In this document: positions 52,106 to 61,349 of the stretch, one piece after another
Numbering within the stretch: the first letter of the stretch is position 1
Layout of the letters: each line of letters begins with the position of its first letter
From: Staphylococcus kloosii
GTDB lineage: Bacteria > Bacillota > Bacilli > Staphylococcales > Staphylococcaceae
Direction of reading: 5' to 3'
Assembly: GCF_003019255.1 (NCBI RefSeq)
Contig: NZ_CP027846.1
Location: 62,001 to 126,000 of the forward strand
DNA length: 64,000 bases
Notes under the pieces: generated by a model
Seen by the model: the letters and a program-made list of their open reading frames with translations, nothing else
The model's database searches: none
Told to the model about the DNA's origin: nothing
Translations under genes and position numbers: made by a program

Positions 52106-53119
52106 ATGTTAACGAAAGAATTCGCCCAACGTGTAGAACTTAGTGAAAAACAAGTGCGTAAAATAGTTCAGCATTTAGAAGAACGTGGATACCAACTCAG
52201 CAAGACAGAATATCGAGGTAGAGAAGCTACAGACTTTAAAGAAGAAGATATTGAGTTATTCCAAGACATCGCTGAGAAAGTTAGACAAACAAATAGTTAT
52301 GATTTAGCTTTCGATGAACTAGAACAAGAAAAAGATTTCCTACAAGTACTAGTCAAAGATGACAGTAGTAACTTACCTACTAACCAAAATGTTAGCCAAG
52401 TTGTAGAAGAATTACGTAGTGAGATTCAACAAATTCGCGAAGAACGTCATATGTTAGGCCAAATGATTAGCCAAGTACATAATCAACAAAACGAATTACG
52501 CGAGCTACAAAATCAAATTACTGCTAAACTCGATACAAATACTGAAGCTTTAAAAACGATCCAATCTTCTACTGATGAAATAATAACGACACAAGCAGAA
52601 ATTCACAAAACACAATCTGAACAAGCTGCCCTAATTCAATCAAGTGTCGCTAATGATACAGAAAGTTCTAAACCACAATCTAGTCAAAGTTCCGAACAAG
52701 CTCAAGCCACTGAAGACAGTACAACGGCAAGTAATGTTAAACAAAAAGAAGCTCAAGAAAGCAACGCTTCTGTTGAGACTAATAAACAGAGCGAAACAAA
52801 AGCTACTGAAGAAGAATTCACACAAGTTGATTCACAATCAACAGAAGCTAAGACTTCAACTGATGAAGACGCTACTAAGTCAGATGCACAAAAAGATGCA
52901 ACTGACAGCAGTAAAACAAGCGAGCAAGAAATTACACAAACTGCTTCAACTGATGCTACTTCCCAAACAAATGAAAGTAACGAAAATGACCATTCAGAAT
53001 CATCTTCTGATGCAACACATGACAACGAATATTCAACAGCAGCACAATCTTCACCACTAACTAAAGAAACACCTTCTTCAGAGAAAAAAGGTTTCTTCGC
53101 GCGTTTATTTAACTTATAA
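52106..53119 (+). CDS. HTH / coiled-coil protein with low-complexity tail
   Basis: This 337-residue protein has an N-terminal helix-turn-helix-like segment (FAQRVELSEKQVRKIVQHLE, about residues 5-24). A long coiled coil covers about residues 95-200 (LRSEIQQIREERHMLGQMIS and onward), and a Ser/Thr/Glu/Gln-rich disordered region about 195-325. The tail SEKKGFFARLFNL is short, basic and amphipathic and could bind the membrane. The architecture resembles small plasmid or chromosome-associated DNA-binding proteins (DUF536-like). Function is unknown. AAAGGA lies before the ATG. A conserved counterpart is at this position in S. aureus, as I recall. Confidence 0.75.
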   Translation: MLTKEFAQRVELSEKQVRKIVQHLEERGYQLSKTEYRGREATDFKEEDIELFQDIAEKVRQTNSYDLAFDELEQEKDFLQVLVKDDSSNLPTNQNVSQVVEELRSEIQQIREERHMLGQMISQVHNQQNELRELQNQITAKLDTNTEALKTIQSSTDEIITTQAEIHKTQSEQAALIQSSVANDTESSKPQSSQSSEQAQATEDSTTASNVKQKEAQESNASVETNKQSETKATEEEFTQVDSQSTEAKTSTDEDATKSDAQKDATDSSKTSEQEITQTASTDATSQTNESNENDHSESSSDATHDNEYSTAAQSSPLTKETPSSEKKGFFARLFNL

Positions 53120-53129
53120 GTTTACACTT

Positions 53130-53163
53130 AACAGCTACAACATGATTAATTGTTGTGGCTGTT
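53130..53163 (+). terminator. Terminator of the HTH/coiled-coil gene
   Basis: AACAGCTACAACA pairs with TGTTGTGGCTGTT (one G-U) around 8 nt, followed by TTAATTTTG. Confidence 0.9.
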
Positions 53164-53392
53164 TTAATTTTGTTCTATAACAATTCCGACAGATTATTTA
53201 CATATCCTCCCCACCCCATTTACGTACTCCAGCTTTTTAAATATCAAACAATTATAATTGTCAGAATATATAATCTTTTAATATTATATATATTTATTAA
53301 GCAACCCTCTTGAATATATTTATAAATGCTACTATCCTTATTAAGTAACTCGGCTTATTAAAAATTATTATAGGAAAGTGTAGGTCCTGACA

Positions 53393-54778
53393 ATGTTACT
53401 TACTGTTTTAAACATTATTATTTTTGTGGCCTTCATCATCGGATTAAGTATTATGGCTAAAAAACACGTTTCATTTCCTAAACGTGTCTTCTCTGCGTTA
53501 GGCGTAGGTATCGTTTTCGGTATTGCGTTACACTTAATTTATGGTGTGGATAGCAAAATAACAAAACAAACTACGGATTGGCTAAGTATTGCTGGAGATG
53601 GATATATTTCCCTCTTACAAATGATTGTTATTCCGTTAATATTTATCTCTATCGTTTCCGCATTTACTAAAATTCAAATTGGTGAAAAATTCGCCAAGGT
53701 GGGTATGTGGATCTTTGTATTCTTAATAGGAACTGTCGGTATTGCTGCTATTGTTGGTATCTTAGCTGCTCTCGCGTTCCATTTAGATGCTTCATCAATT
53801 GATTTAGGCGGTGCAGTAGGTTCTAGAGGTAGTGAAATAGCTAGCCAAGCAAAAGATATGAGTGCTAAAACACTACCACAACAAATCATTGAATTGTTAC
53901 CAAGTAACCCGTTCTTAGATTTCACTGGTCAACGTGCAACATCAACAATTGCCGTTGTGATTTTCGCAGCGTTTATCGGTTTTGCCTTTCTACGTGTATT
54001 ACGTAAGCAACCAGAACAAGGCAACCTACTTAAACGTGGTATCGACGCAGTTTATGCGTTAGTAATGGCAATCGTTACTTTCGTGTTACGTTTAACACCT
54101 TATGGTATCTTAGCTATTATGACGAAAACAATTGCTACAAGTGACTTTGCAGCAATTTGGACGCTAGGTAAATTTGTTATCGCAACTTATGTAGCATTAA
54201 TCGTAATGTATATCATTCACATGATTATTCTTATGATTTTAGGATTAAATCCTTTAACGTTCATTAAGAAAACGGGTGAAGTATTACTATTCGCATTCAC
54301 TTCACGTTCAAGCGCAGGTTCATTACCCTTAAACGTGCAAACTCAAAAAAATCGTCTAGGCGTACCTGACGGCATCGCTAACTTCTCAGCTTCCTTTGGA
54401 CTTTCAATAGGTCAAAATGGTTGTGCAGGTATTTATCCTGCAATGTTAGCTATTATGGTAGCACCTGTAGCTCACGTTGAAATAAATTTACAGTTTATCT
54501 TATCAGTGATTGGTATCGTTATTATTAGTTCATTTGGCGTTGCCGGCGTTGGTGGTGGTGCAACATTCGCATCTATTTTAGTACTATCAACATTAAACTT
54601 ACCTGTCGCTCTAGCGGGTGTCTTAATTTCTGTAGAACCTCTTATTGATATGGGACGCACAGCATTAAACGTTAATGACTCTATGTTAGCAGGTGTAGGT
54701 ACATCAAAATTAACTAACAACTTAGATAAAGACGTTTATCATGAACAATCTTACGGAGAATTAACTGCTAATAGTTAA
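53393..54778 (+). CDS. tcyP: L-cystine symporter TcyP (DAACS family)
   Basis: This 461-residue dicarboxylate/amino acid:cation symporter is of the TcyP type, with about eight helices and two re-entrant loops. TSRSSAGSLPLNVQ is the serine-rich hairpin, and GLSIGQNGCAGIYPAMLA the conserved helix 7 to hairpin 2 region in the cystine group. It imports cystine as a sulfur source. The ATG at 53393 has only a weak ribosome site (AGG at 9 nt). A CymR box was looked for in the 229-bp upstream gap and not convincingly found. The position agrees with S. aureus. Confidence 0.92.
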   Translation: MLLTVLNIIIFVAFIIGLSIMAKKHVSFPKRVFSALGVGIVFGIALHLIYGVDSKITKQTTDWLSIAGDGYISLLQMIVIPLIFISIVSAFTKIQIGEKFAKVGMWIFVFLIGTVGIAAIVGILAALAFHLDASSIDLGGAVGSRGSEIASQAKDMSAKTLPQQIIELLPSNPFLDFTGQRATSTIAVVIFAAFIGFAFLRVLRKQPEQGNLLKRGIDAVYALVMAIVTFVLRLTPYGILAIMTKTIATSDFAAIWTLGKFVIATYVALIVMYIIHMIILMILGLNPLTFIKKTGEVLLFAFTSRSSAGSLPLNVQTQKNRLGVPDGIANFSASFGLSIGQNGCAGIYPAMLAIMVAPVAHVEINLQFILSVIGIVIISSFGVAGVGGGATFASILVLSTLNLPVALAGVLISVEPLIDMGRTALNVNDSMLAGVGTSKLTNNLDKDVYHEQSYGELTANS

Positions 54779-54791
54779 TTTAATATAGAAA

Positions 54792-54822
54792 GAGCCTGAG
54801 ACATTATCGTGTCTTCAGGCTC
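54792..54822 (+). terminator. Terminator of tcyP
   Basis: GAGCCTGA-GACA pairs with TGTC-TTCAGGCTC (one bulge), followed by ATTTTTTATT. Confidence 0.9.
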
Positions 54823-54830
54823 ATTTTTTA

Positions 54831-54953
54831 TTGGCAGTAGATGCCTGAATTGAAAATGCGCTTATATCAAGCGTCTTTCAACTCTAGTCATCCTTGCCGG
54901 GGTGGGACTACAAAATCTTCTTATAAAAATAAGATTTCTGTCCCGCTCCCTTT
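54831..54953 (-). repeat. Structured intergenic element, copy B
   Basis: This stretch of about 123 nt is similar to 23925-24048. On the minus strand it starts within a few bases of the stop codon of the gene at 54956, just as copy A follows the LPXTG gene. GGGGTGGGAC (54899 onward) pairs with GTCCCGCTCCC near the far end around an inner CTTCTTAT/ATAAGAT hairpin. It is also flanked by a terminator hairpin. Confidence 0.65.
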
Positions 54954-54955
54954 TA

Positions 54956-55549
54956 TTAATTACTAAGTGGTTTAAATGGCCCCCACGTTATTTTTTGTTC
55001 ACTATCAACTGCTAGATTTTTAATTTCACGTGAGACATCATCAAACCATTTTAAGAAAGCTGCTTCTTTATCTAATTGAGCTTCCATTGATGCCTGTGAA
55101 ATATCATGTAAGTACCAAGTCTTACTTTCAAATTCAAACTGAATTTGAGAATATGCGATACGTGTCACATCTGCACGATCATAAAGATTATGCACTTGTT
55201 TGACCACGTTAACAGCTTGTGGCAACAAACTTTGATAAATCACCTTTTTTTGTTGCGGATTGTCTAAATCATTCCACATTCTAATTTGACCATTCATTTG
55301 AAAAAATATATCCATGGTGGGCATTTTTTCATCAAATGATATAAGTATGAAAATACGTTCAGCCATATGGTCTACACAATTAGTTGCACTGACAATGACT
55401 TTACTAGCAATTTTTGCCCAATAATCTTGCGCTTGTGAAGGAGTAAGTACATCTTCATTGGCATGTACTTGTTGGTTATCATTACTTTCTTCAGGTGTAC
55501 AATCACGATTGTCATCATTATTTTTAAATAATTTATCAAACATGCTCAA
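54956..55549 (-). CDS. Conserved staphylococcal protein of unknown function
   Basis: This protein of about 197 residues is acidic and cytosolic, with no membrane helix or signal peptide. The first 35 residues are hydrophilic, and the rest is mixed helix and strand with many Trp and Asp (TWYLHDISQ, FLKWFDDVSRE). I do not recognise a domain; a distant likeness to the DUF600/YezG antitoxin fold was considered but not supported. The start is uncertain: a TTG at 55549 is 9 nt behind AAGGAG, and an ATG two codons later is 15 nt away. It lies 60 nt behind nfrA on the same strand. Confidence 0.65.
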   Translation of the reverse strand: MSMFDKLFKNNDDNRDCTPEESNDNQQVHANEDVLTPSQAQDYWAKIASKVIVSATNCVDHMAERIFILISFDEKMPTMDIFFQMNGQIRMWNDLDNPQQKKVIYQSLLPQAVNVVKQVHNLYDRADVTRIAYSQIQFEFESKTWYLHDISQASMEAQLDKEAAFLKWFDDVSREIKNLAVDSEQKITWGPFKPLSN

Positions 55550-55617
55550 TGTAACCAACTCCTTCCTAATAATTAACTTTTAATCGTAAACCACAGCAAA
55601 ATATTTAATACGAAAAA

Positions 55618-56373
55618 TTAACGCTTTAAGAAACCTGATCTATTCAATTCATCTAACATATCTAATCTTTGCTTACTTCCTAATGCACGAGCAATTTGAT
55701 TAGACCACGTTTCATTACGTTCTCCATTCGTACGCTTATGATAATAATCACTTACAGTTTTATCGTAATCTTCTAATGCTTTACGTTGTTCTTGCTCATC
55801 ACTATTATATTGATTTTCGTGGAAAATATGTTCAAACGGCAAGCGTGGTTTCGGCGCACCATTTTCATCATCAGCAGGTTCACCTACAGCCATACCAAAT
55901 AGTGGGAAAGTATGTTCAGGTAAATTAAGTATTTCTTTCACGCGATGAACATCATTACGTAAGGAACCTAAATAAACTATGCCATAACCCCTATCCTCTG
56001 CTGCAACCGCTATATTTTGAGCCACTAATGCTGCATCAATAGTACCTACTAATAACCCTTCGGTAGAACCTATCGAAACATCCATGTCACTTTTTTTATC
56101 TTCTTCTATTAATGCATGTCTATAATAATCCATTACAAATACAAATAGGTAGCCATTGTCTACAACATATGGTTGTCCTGAAACTTCTTTTAAATCATTT
56201 TTAACTTGGGGATCATCGACACCTATAATGGAATAAGTTTGTAAATAACTAGATGACGAAGCACTTTGACCTGCTTCAACTAATTTTTTAATTTCGTCGT
56301 TAGAAAGCGGTTTGTCTTTAAATTTTCTAACTGAATGGTGTTTTTTCATTAAGTCATAAACATAATTCGTCAC
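55618..56373 (-). CDS. nfrA: NADPH-dependent flavin oxidoreductase NfrA
   Basis: This 251-residue FMN-dependent nitroreductase-family enzyme contains KKHHSVRKFKDKPLS (FMN-contacting Arg-rich start), AGQSASSSSYLQTYSIIGV, and the GYGIVYLGSLRND helix-strand region. The length equals S. aureus NfrA, which reduces nitro compounds and disulfides with NADPH and is stress-induced. It starts with GTG behind GAGG. It is divergent from ahpC across 554 bp, the same order as in S. aureus. Confidence 0.9.
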   Translation of the reverse strand: MTNYVYDLMKKHHSVRKFKDKPLSNDEIKKLVEAGQSASSSSYLQTYSIIGVDDPQVKNDLKEVSGQPYVVDNGYLFVFVMDYYRHALIEEDKKSDMDVSIGSTEGLLVGTIDAALVAQNIAVAAEDRGYGIVYLGSLRNDVHRVKEILNLPEHTFPLFGMAVGEPADDENGAPKPRLPFEHIFHENQYNSDEQEQRKALEDYDKTVSDYYHKRTNGERNETWSNQIARALGSKQRLDMLDELNRSGFLKR

Positions 56374-56796
56374 GCTAAAACCTCATTTCTATGTACTTAT
56401 TTAATAAATAATAGCAAATATAAGCACAATATACTTATTTAATGCTTACCCTTTTTTCAATGATTTTAAAGCTATATAACTAAATTTCTTTATAATTTAA
56501 AGTGATAAAAAATTAATGATAGTAAATAGCGTATTATCCTTATAAACCCTCAATATTATGTAAGCGATACCATACAGTGTGCTATTGCTTTTGCTTAATA
56601 TCTAAAATTAATATAATCCTATTAAAATTTAAAATAAATGTGTTAGTTGAGAATAAAAATATCTAATTGATATTAACAAAATGTAAAATTATCTTAATAA
56701 TGAACTATAAAAATTAATAAATTATACTTTCTATTTGTTGTCACAAAACCTTTAAAAATCTACATTGCTTATCATTATAGGAACGAAACATCTATG

Positions 56797-56852
56797 TTGA
56801 CGAAATAAAAATTAAATGTAATAATAGATTTCAAAGATTAGAATTATTATAA
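56797..56852 (+). promoter_or_regulatory. ahpC promoter and PerR box
   Basis: TTGACG (56797-56802) and TAATAA (56819-56824) are 16 bp apart. Just downstream, TTAGAATTATTATAA (56838-56852) matches the PerR box TTATAATNATTATAA at 13 of 14 fixed positions. This fits peroxide-responsive repression of ahpCF. The remainder of the gap back to nfrA (56374-56796) is AT-rich, with no further feature seen. Confidence 0.8.
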
Positions 56853-56927
56853 ATAAACAATTAGAACAATCTATTGCGAAATTCTAATCTCAAGATAATC
56901 AACATACAATTTAGGAGGATGTTTTTT

Positions 56928-57497
56928 ATGTCTTTAATCAATAAAGAAATTTTACCATTCACAGCAAATGCTTATGACCCAAAGAAAGATGAATTCTTTG
57001 AAATCTCTGACGAAAACTTAAAAGGTTCATGGAGTGTTGTTTGTTTCTACCCAGCAGACTTTTCATTCGTATGTCCTACTGAGTTAGAAGACTTACAAGG
57101 TCAATATGATAAATTACAAGAATTAGGAGTTAACGTATATTCAGTATCTACTGATACTCATTTCGTACACAAAGCTTGGCACGACCATTCAGAAGCTATT
57201 AACAAAATCCAATATCAAATGATTGGTGACCCTTCTCAAACTATCACTCGTAACTTCGATGTTTTAGATGAAGAATTAGGTCTTGCTCAACGCGGTACTT
57301 TCATCGTTGACCCTGATGGTGTTGTTCAAGCAGCAGAAATCAACGCTGACGGAATTGGCCGTGACGCAAGCACATTAGTACACAAAATCAAAGCAGCACA
57401 ATATGTTCGTCAACATCCAGGCGAAGTTTGCCCAGCAAAATGGGAAGAAGGTTCAGAAACATTACAACCTGGACTTGACTTAGTAGGTAAAATCTAA
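56928..57497 (+). CDS. ahpC: Alkyl hydroperoxide reductase subunit C
   Basis: This 189-residue typical 2-Cys peroxiredoxin has the peroxidatic Cys49 in FVCPTELED and the resolving Cys168 in GEVCPAKW. It reduces hydrogen peroxide and organic peroxides and is recycled by AhpF. The ATG at 56928 is preferred over an upstream in-frame start because AGGAGG then lies at good distance and the length equals that of the family. ahpF follows 17 nt downstream. A PerR box lies in the promoter. Confidence 0.97.
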   Translation: MSLINKEILPFTANAYDPKKDEFFEISDENLKGSWSVVCFYPADFSFVCPTELEDLQGQYDKLQELGVNVYSVSTDTHFVHKAWHDHSEAINKIQYQMIGDPSQTITRNFDVLDEELGLAQRGTFIVDPDGVVQAAEINADGIGRDASTLVHKIKAAQYVRQHPGEVCPAKWEEGSETLQPGLDLVGKI

Positions 57498-57514
57498 GGA
57501 GGCATTGATGTCAA

Positions 57515-59041
57515 ATGCTAAATGATGAGTTGAAATCACAACTTAAGCAATTACTTCAATTAATGGAAGGTGACGTAGAATTAAGAGCAAGTCTTGGTTC
57601 TGACGATAAATCTAAAGAGTTAAAAGAACTTTTAGATGAAGTTTCAAGCATGTCATCTAACATTAGTGTAGAAGAAGCTGATCTAAAACGTACGCCTAGC
57701 TTTACAGTAAATCGTCCAGGCGAAGATACTGGCATTACTTTCGCAGGTTTACCAATGGGTCACGAATTTAACTCACTTGTTCTAGCTTTATTACAAGTTA
57801 GTGGTCGCCCACCAAAAGAAGAACAAGCAGTTATAGATCAAATCAAAGCACTAGACCGTCCACTACATTTTGAAACTTATATCAGTTTAACTTGTCAAAA
57901 ATGTCCTGACGTAGTCCAAGCTTTAAATTTAATGAGTTTATTAAACCCTAATATCACTCATACAATGATTGACGGAGCTATCTTTAAAGAAGAATCCGAA
58001 AATATCATGGCTGTCCCTGCTATTTTCCTAAATGGAGAAGAGTTTGGAAATGGCCGTATGTCAGTACAAGATATTCTAACTAGTTTAGGTAGCCAAGCTG
58101 ACCCATCTGAATTTAACGACAAAGCACCTTACGATGTTTTAATCCTTGGCGGTGGCCCTGCAAGTGGTACTTCTGCCATTTATACAGCTCGTAAAGGATT
58201 ACGCACAGGTATCGTTGCTGACCGCATTGGCGGACAAGTTAATGATACTGCTGCTATTGAAAACTTTGTAACAGTTAAAGAAACAGATGGACCAAAATTC
58301 TCATCTGCTTTAGAAGATCATATTAAACAATATGATGATATCGATGTTATGACTGGCGTTCGTGCTAGTGGTATCGAAAAAACAGATGATGACATCGTTA
58401 TTACTTTAGATAACGATGCGCAATTACACAGTAAAACTGTAATTATTGCTACTGGTGCACGTTGGCGTAAACTACAAGTTCCTGGTGAAGATGAGCTTAT
58501 CAATAAAGGTGTAGCATTCTGTCCTCACTGTGATGGCCCTTTATTCGAAGGTAAAGATGTTGCAGTTGTCGGCGGAGGTAACTCTGGCGTTGAAGCTGCC
58601 ATTGATTTAGCAGGAATAGTTAAACATGTAACTTTATTAGAAAGAAATGCAGAGTTAAAAGCTGACGATGTATTACAACAACGATTAAACTCTCTATCAA
58701 ACGTAACAGTTATTAAACAAGCTCAAACTACCGAAGTTATTGGTGAAGATTCAGTAACTGGTTTAAAATATAATGATATTAGTACAAATGAAGAGCATAC
58801 CATTGAATTAGACGGTATTTTCGTTCAAATTGGCTTATTACCTAACACTGAATGGTTAGATGAATATGTAGAATTGAATGAAGCTAAAGAAATTACGATT
58901 GACCGTAAAAATGCGACAAGTGTTCCTGGCATATTTGCCGCTGGTGACGTAACAGATGACCGTAATAAACAAATCATTATTTCAATGGGTGCAGGCGCAA
59001 ATGCTGCATTAAATGCTTTTGATTATATTATTCGTCACTAA
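57515..59041 (+). CDS. ahpF: Alkyl hydroperoxide reductase subunit F
   Basis: This 508-residue NADH-dependent disulfide reductase regenerates AhpC. An N-terminal thioredoxin-like pair of folds has Cys127-x-x-Cys130 (TCQKCPD). An FAD domain begins GGGPASGTSA. The thioredoxin-reductase-type active site is Cys336-x-x-Cys339 (FCPHCDG), and VGGGNSGVEAA is the NADH-binding loop. The start is 12 nt behind GGAGG; a five-codon frame (57504-57521) with better spacing overlaps it, so coupling is possible. A strong terminator follows. Confidence 0.96.
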   Translation: MLNDELKSQLKQLLQLMEGDVELRASLGSDDKSKELKELLDEVSSMSSNISVEEADLKRTPSFTVNRPGEDTGITFAGLPMGHEFNSLVLALLQVSGRPPKEEQAVIDQIKALDRPLHFETYISLTCQKCPDVVQALNLMSLLNPNITHTMIDGAIFKEESENIMAVPAIFLNGEEFGNGRMSVQDILTSLGSQADPSEFNDKAPYDVLILGGGPASGTSAIYTARKGLRTGIVADRIGGQVNDTAAIENFVTVKETDGPKFSSALEDHIKQYDDIDVMTGVRASGIEKTDDDIVITLDNDAQLHSKTVIIATGARWRKLQVPGEDELINKGVAFCPHCDGPLFEGKDVAVVGGGNSGVEAAIDLAGIVKHVTLLERNAELKADDVLQQRLNSLSNVTVIKQAQTTEVIGEDSVTGLKYNDISTNEEHTIELDGIFVQIGLLPNTEWLDEYVELNEAKEITIDRKNATSVPGIFAAGDVTDDRNKQIIISMGAGANAALNAFDYIIRH

Positions 59042-59069
59042 ACTTGAATCAAATATTATGTAGTTTTTA

Positions 59070-59093
59070 AGAGGAGTCTAAGTTGACTCCTCT
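59070..59093 (+). terminator. Terminator of ahpCF
   Basis: AGAGGAGTC pairs perfectly with GACTCCTCT around 6 nt, followed by TTTTTTATG. Confidence 0.94.
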
Positions 59094-59099
59094 TTTTTT

Positions 59100-59483
59100 A
59101 TGCTATACCATATTATTTACTTTAACGGGATTGGACGACCTTATATGTTATTACTAATCGTAGCAATAATACATTTACATTTCTCCAAGAGAATTATTAC
59201 ATCACATACCAACACTACTCAAAAAAAACCCATGCTTTATCAAACTAAACGCGCTATGTTAAGTACTAAACATTGGGAAACAGCACAACTTACATATAAA
59301 AAATTTAACCAAACAATTTTCAAACTATATGCCACGATTGGCGTACCATTATCTATTATTGATTTGTGGCTGATTATATCCCATAGAAACGGTAGTTTAT
59401 TAATTGCGGAAGCATTACTCTATATCATTACTTTATGTATTATTTATTTAGTTCTTGAACACAAGTTAAAAACTCTATCTTAA
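59100..59483 (+). CDS. Small membrane protein, possibly SdpI-like
   Basis: This protein of up to 127 residues has three membrane helices (about residues 13-30, 75-93 and 101-119). The loop TKRAMLSTKHWETAQLTYKK resembles the conserved R-x-M-x-x-x-x-x-W stretch of the SdpI (immunity or signalling) family, but the match is loose. The start is uncertain: the first ATG falls in the ahpCF terminator tail and has no ribosome site. A later ATG at 59145 follows the weak GGGATTGGA. It has no clear promoter, so the gene may be read from ahpCF read-through. Confidence 0.55.
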   Translation: MLYHIIYFNGIGRPYMLLLIVAIIHLHFSKRIITSHTNTTQKKPMLYQTKRAMLSTKHWETAQLTYKKFNQTIFKLYATIGVPLSIIDLWLIISHRNGSLLIAEALLYIITLCIIYLVLEHKLKTLS

Positions 59484-59667
59484 TCATTACGCTAATTTCT
59501 TAAACAATATCTTATTATGAAAAATTGTGAGATTTTGTTCATTAGATTGTGCGTTTCTTCCAAAAAATGTCATTTGAATGCACTTTTAAAAATGGTACTC
59601 TATAGTATGTATATAAATAACATTTCAATTAATGATTAATTTTTTATAAAGGAGATTACTACACGAG

Positions 59668-60288
59668 ATGAAAAAGCGTATTTTATTATCGCTCATTATG
59701 GTATTAGCCGTTGTACTAGCTGCTTGTTCAAACGATGAAGATCATGATGATAACCAACATAGCGAAAAACATGCACCTAAAAACGTAAAAGTACTTACCG
59801 AAAAAGATATTTTCCATTCTAATAAAAGCGGGGAAAATATTAGCGAAGAAGAAATGAATAATGCTATCAAAAAATATCTAGAGGTTAACTCAGTAATTCT
59901 TGATAACAAATATTTAATGCAGTACAAATTAGACAGACAATCAAATTCAGATAAAAAAATTACGGATAAACAGTCAAAACGCCTTTCAGACTTATCACGT
60001 AATGCAGTCAAAAATGATGTTAGATTTAAAAAATTCGTCGAAAACAATAATCTTCCTAAAGGTTACAAGACAAATGTAGATCGCATCATCAAATATTTCA
60101 CTTCATTAAACAGTACGATTAAAAACGTCGATGATGATATCGAACAACTTGATTACCAACCACAAAATGAATTAAATGTAGTCGATGTCTCTACTAAATA
60201 CGCTGGACAAGTAAACGGTAAACAACAAGCAAAAATTAAGAAATTCTTAAAATCAAAAGATATTAGTACTAAAGCTATAGATAAATAG
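59668..60288 (+). CDS. NDxxF-motif lipoprotein
   Basis: This 206-residue lipoprotein has a signal peptide with lipobox LAAC (lipidated Cys20), a short acidic/His linker, then a helical domain. NDVRFKKF matches the motif that names the staphylococcal NDxxF lipoprotein family. The function is unknown. AAAGGAG lies before the start. A terminator-like hairpin follows 125 nt after the stop; the space between holds no supported gene. Confidence 0.82.
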   Translation: MKKRILLSLIMVLAVVLAACSNDEDHDDNQHSEKHAPKNVKVLTEKDIFHSNKSGENISEEEMNNAIKKYLEVNSVILDNKYLMQYKLDRQSNSDKKITDKQSKRLSDLSRNAVKNDVRFKKFVENNNLPKGYKTNVDRIIKYFTSLNSTIKNVDDDIEQLDYQPQNELNVVDVSTKYAGQVNGKQQAKIKKFLKSKDISTKAIDK

Positions 60289-60413
60289 TCTTCATACAAT
60301 ATCGTACACATTACAAAACTATGACATCATTAATAGTTAATTTATCAGTGTTTACAGGGTGAAGTTGTCATCTTTTCAAAACTTTATAACAGAATTTCGT
60401 AATAAACCTTACA

Positions 60414-60437
60414 TAATTGTAAGGTTTTTTATTGTTA
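60414..60437 (+). terminator. Terminator of the NDxxF lipoprotein transcript
   Basis: AAACCTTACA pairs perfectly with TGTAAGGTTT around TAAT, followed by TTTATTG. Confidence 0.85.
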
Positions 60438-60515
60438 TTTAACTTTAGAGCTACGTCACCATTTGTTAAACTTACTTTGTATTGGAAACAAAGTATTTAA
60501 ACCTAGGGGGCTTAA

Positions 60516-60731
60516 ATGGTTTTAACAATTTTAATTGGTGCAATTGCTGCTGTCTTTATTGCATATAATTTAGTAGACAAACAAGAAAAAAATGGTAGCA
60601 TTTCTTCTAAACAAATCGTACTTAGTATCACTTGCGTTGTCATTGCAGTCATGGTCGGTAGCTTTTTAGACAATTTAGACGTTTTTTATCAAGAATTTCA
60701 ACATAGCATTACAGCAGTAGATAGTTATTAG
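60516..60731 (+). CDS. Small two-helix membrane protein (71 aa)
   Basis: This 71-residue protein has helices at about residues 2-18 and 33-50, separated by a charged loop (DKQEKNGSISSK). I do not recognise it. AGGGGG lies before the ATG, and a very strong terminator overlaps the stop codon, so a short own transcript is likely. It is one of a run of three small membrane-protein genes here. Confidence 0.75.
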   Translation: MVLTILIGAIAAVFIAYNLVDKQEKNGSISSKQIVLSITCVVIAVMVGSFLDNLDVFYQEFQHSITAVDSY

Positions 60732-60762
60732 TCTAGACATTACAAAATTGATGTCTAGACTA
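60729..60762 (+). terminator. Terminator of the 71-aa membrane protein gene
   Basis: TAGTCTAGACAT pairs perfectly with ATGTCTAGACTA around 10 nt, followed by TTTTTTATTTG. Its first bases are the stop codon. Confidence 0.93.
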
Positions 60763-60850
60763 TTTTTTATTTGTAAAAAATGTATTTTGACACCCAAACC
60801 ACTATATGTCACAATATATTTAATTTATTAAACATTGGGGTGTAAGATTT

Positions 60851-61210
60851 ATGAAATACCGTTTGACCACATTATTATTAGCAGTCATTTTTATCACACT
60901 ATCTATTATTACTATTGCTTATAATAATCCTACCGGTGGTAGTGCAATGAACTTTGAAAGACCTGTTGAAATATGGATAGCCTTGGGCTTTTCAGTTTGT
61001 ATATTCTTACCCGCTTTAATACTTGGTATTTTCAAATATAGAGCAACACGTATCCTTTCAACGATATGGCAAATACTTTTTGCTGTACCTGCATTATTTC
61101 TAACACTTATCGTCATATTCACTACACCCGTGCCACTTCTTGTAGTCGTTTTAATTTTGACTACGATGGTTATTATTGCAAGTGCTATAACAACATTATG
61201 TGCAGAATAA
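60851..61210 (+). CDS. Membrane protein of unknown function (119 aa)
   Basis: This 119-residue protein has four hydrophobic helices (about residues 5-23, 41-60, 70-90 and 93-115) and a short loop FKYRATRILS. I do not recognise the family. TTGGGGTG precedes the ATG and a strong terminator follows. The helix after a charged N terminus could act as an uncleaved anchor. Confidence 0.72.
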   Translation: MKYRLTTLLLAVIFITLSIITIAYNNPTGGSAMNFERPVEIWIALGFSVCIFLPALILGIFKYRATRILSTIWQILFAVPALFLTLIVIFTTPVPLLVVVLILTTMVIIASAITTLCAE

Positions 61211-61217
61211 TCGTTCT

Positions 61218-61241
61218 AAAGACCTTATATGTAAGGTCTTT
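61218..61241 (+). terminator. Terminator of the 119-aa membrane protein gene
   Basis: AAAGACCTTA pairs perfectly with TAAGGTCTTT around TATG, followed by TTTTATG. Confidence 0.93.
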
Positions 61242-61349
61242 TTTTATGTCATACACTTGTCGATCAAACGCCTAACAATGTTGTCATATTAAGTACTTAA
61301 CCTATATACTGCACCACTTATTTGTTACACTTTTTGTGAGGTGAAACAA

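Noticed and set aside
53164..53392. CymR box before tcyP
   Set aside because: AT-rich half-matches exist, but none fits a defined CymR consensus well enough to report.
54956..55549. Assignment to the DUF600/YezG antitoxin family
   Set aside because: Only a vague likeness in aromatic and acidic composition; no motif could be matched, so it is left as unknown.
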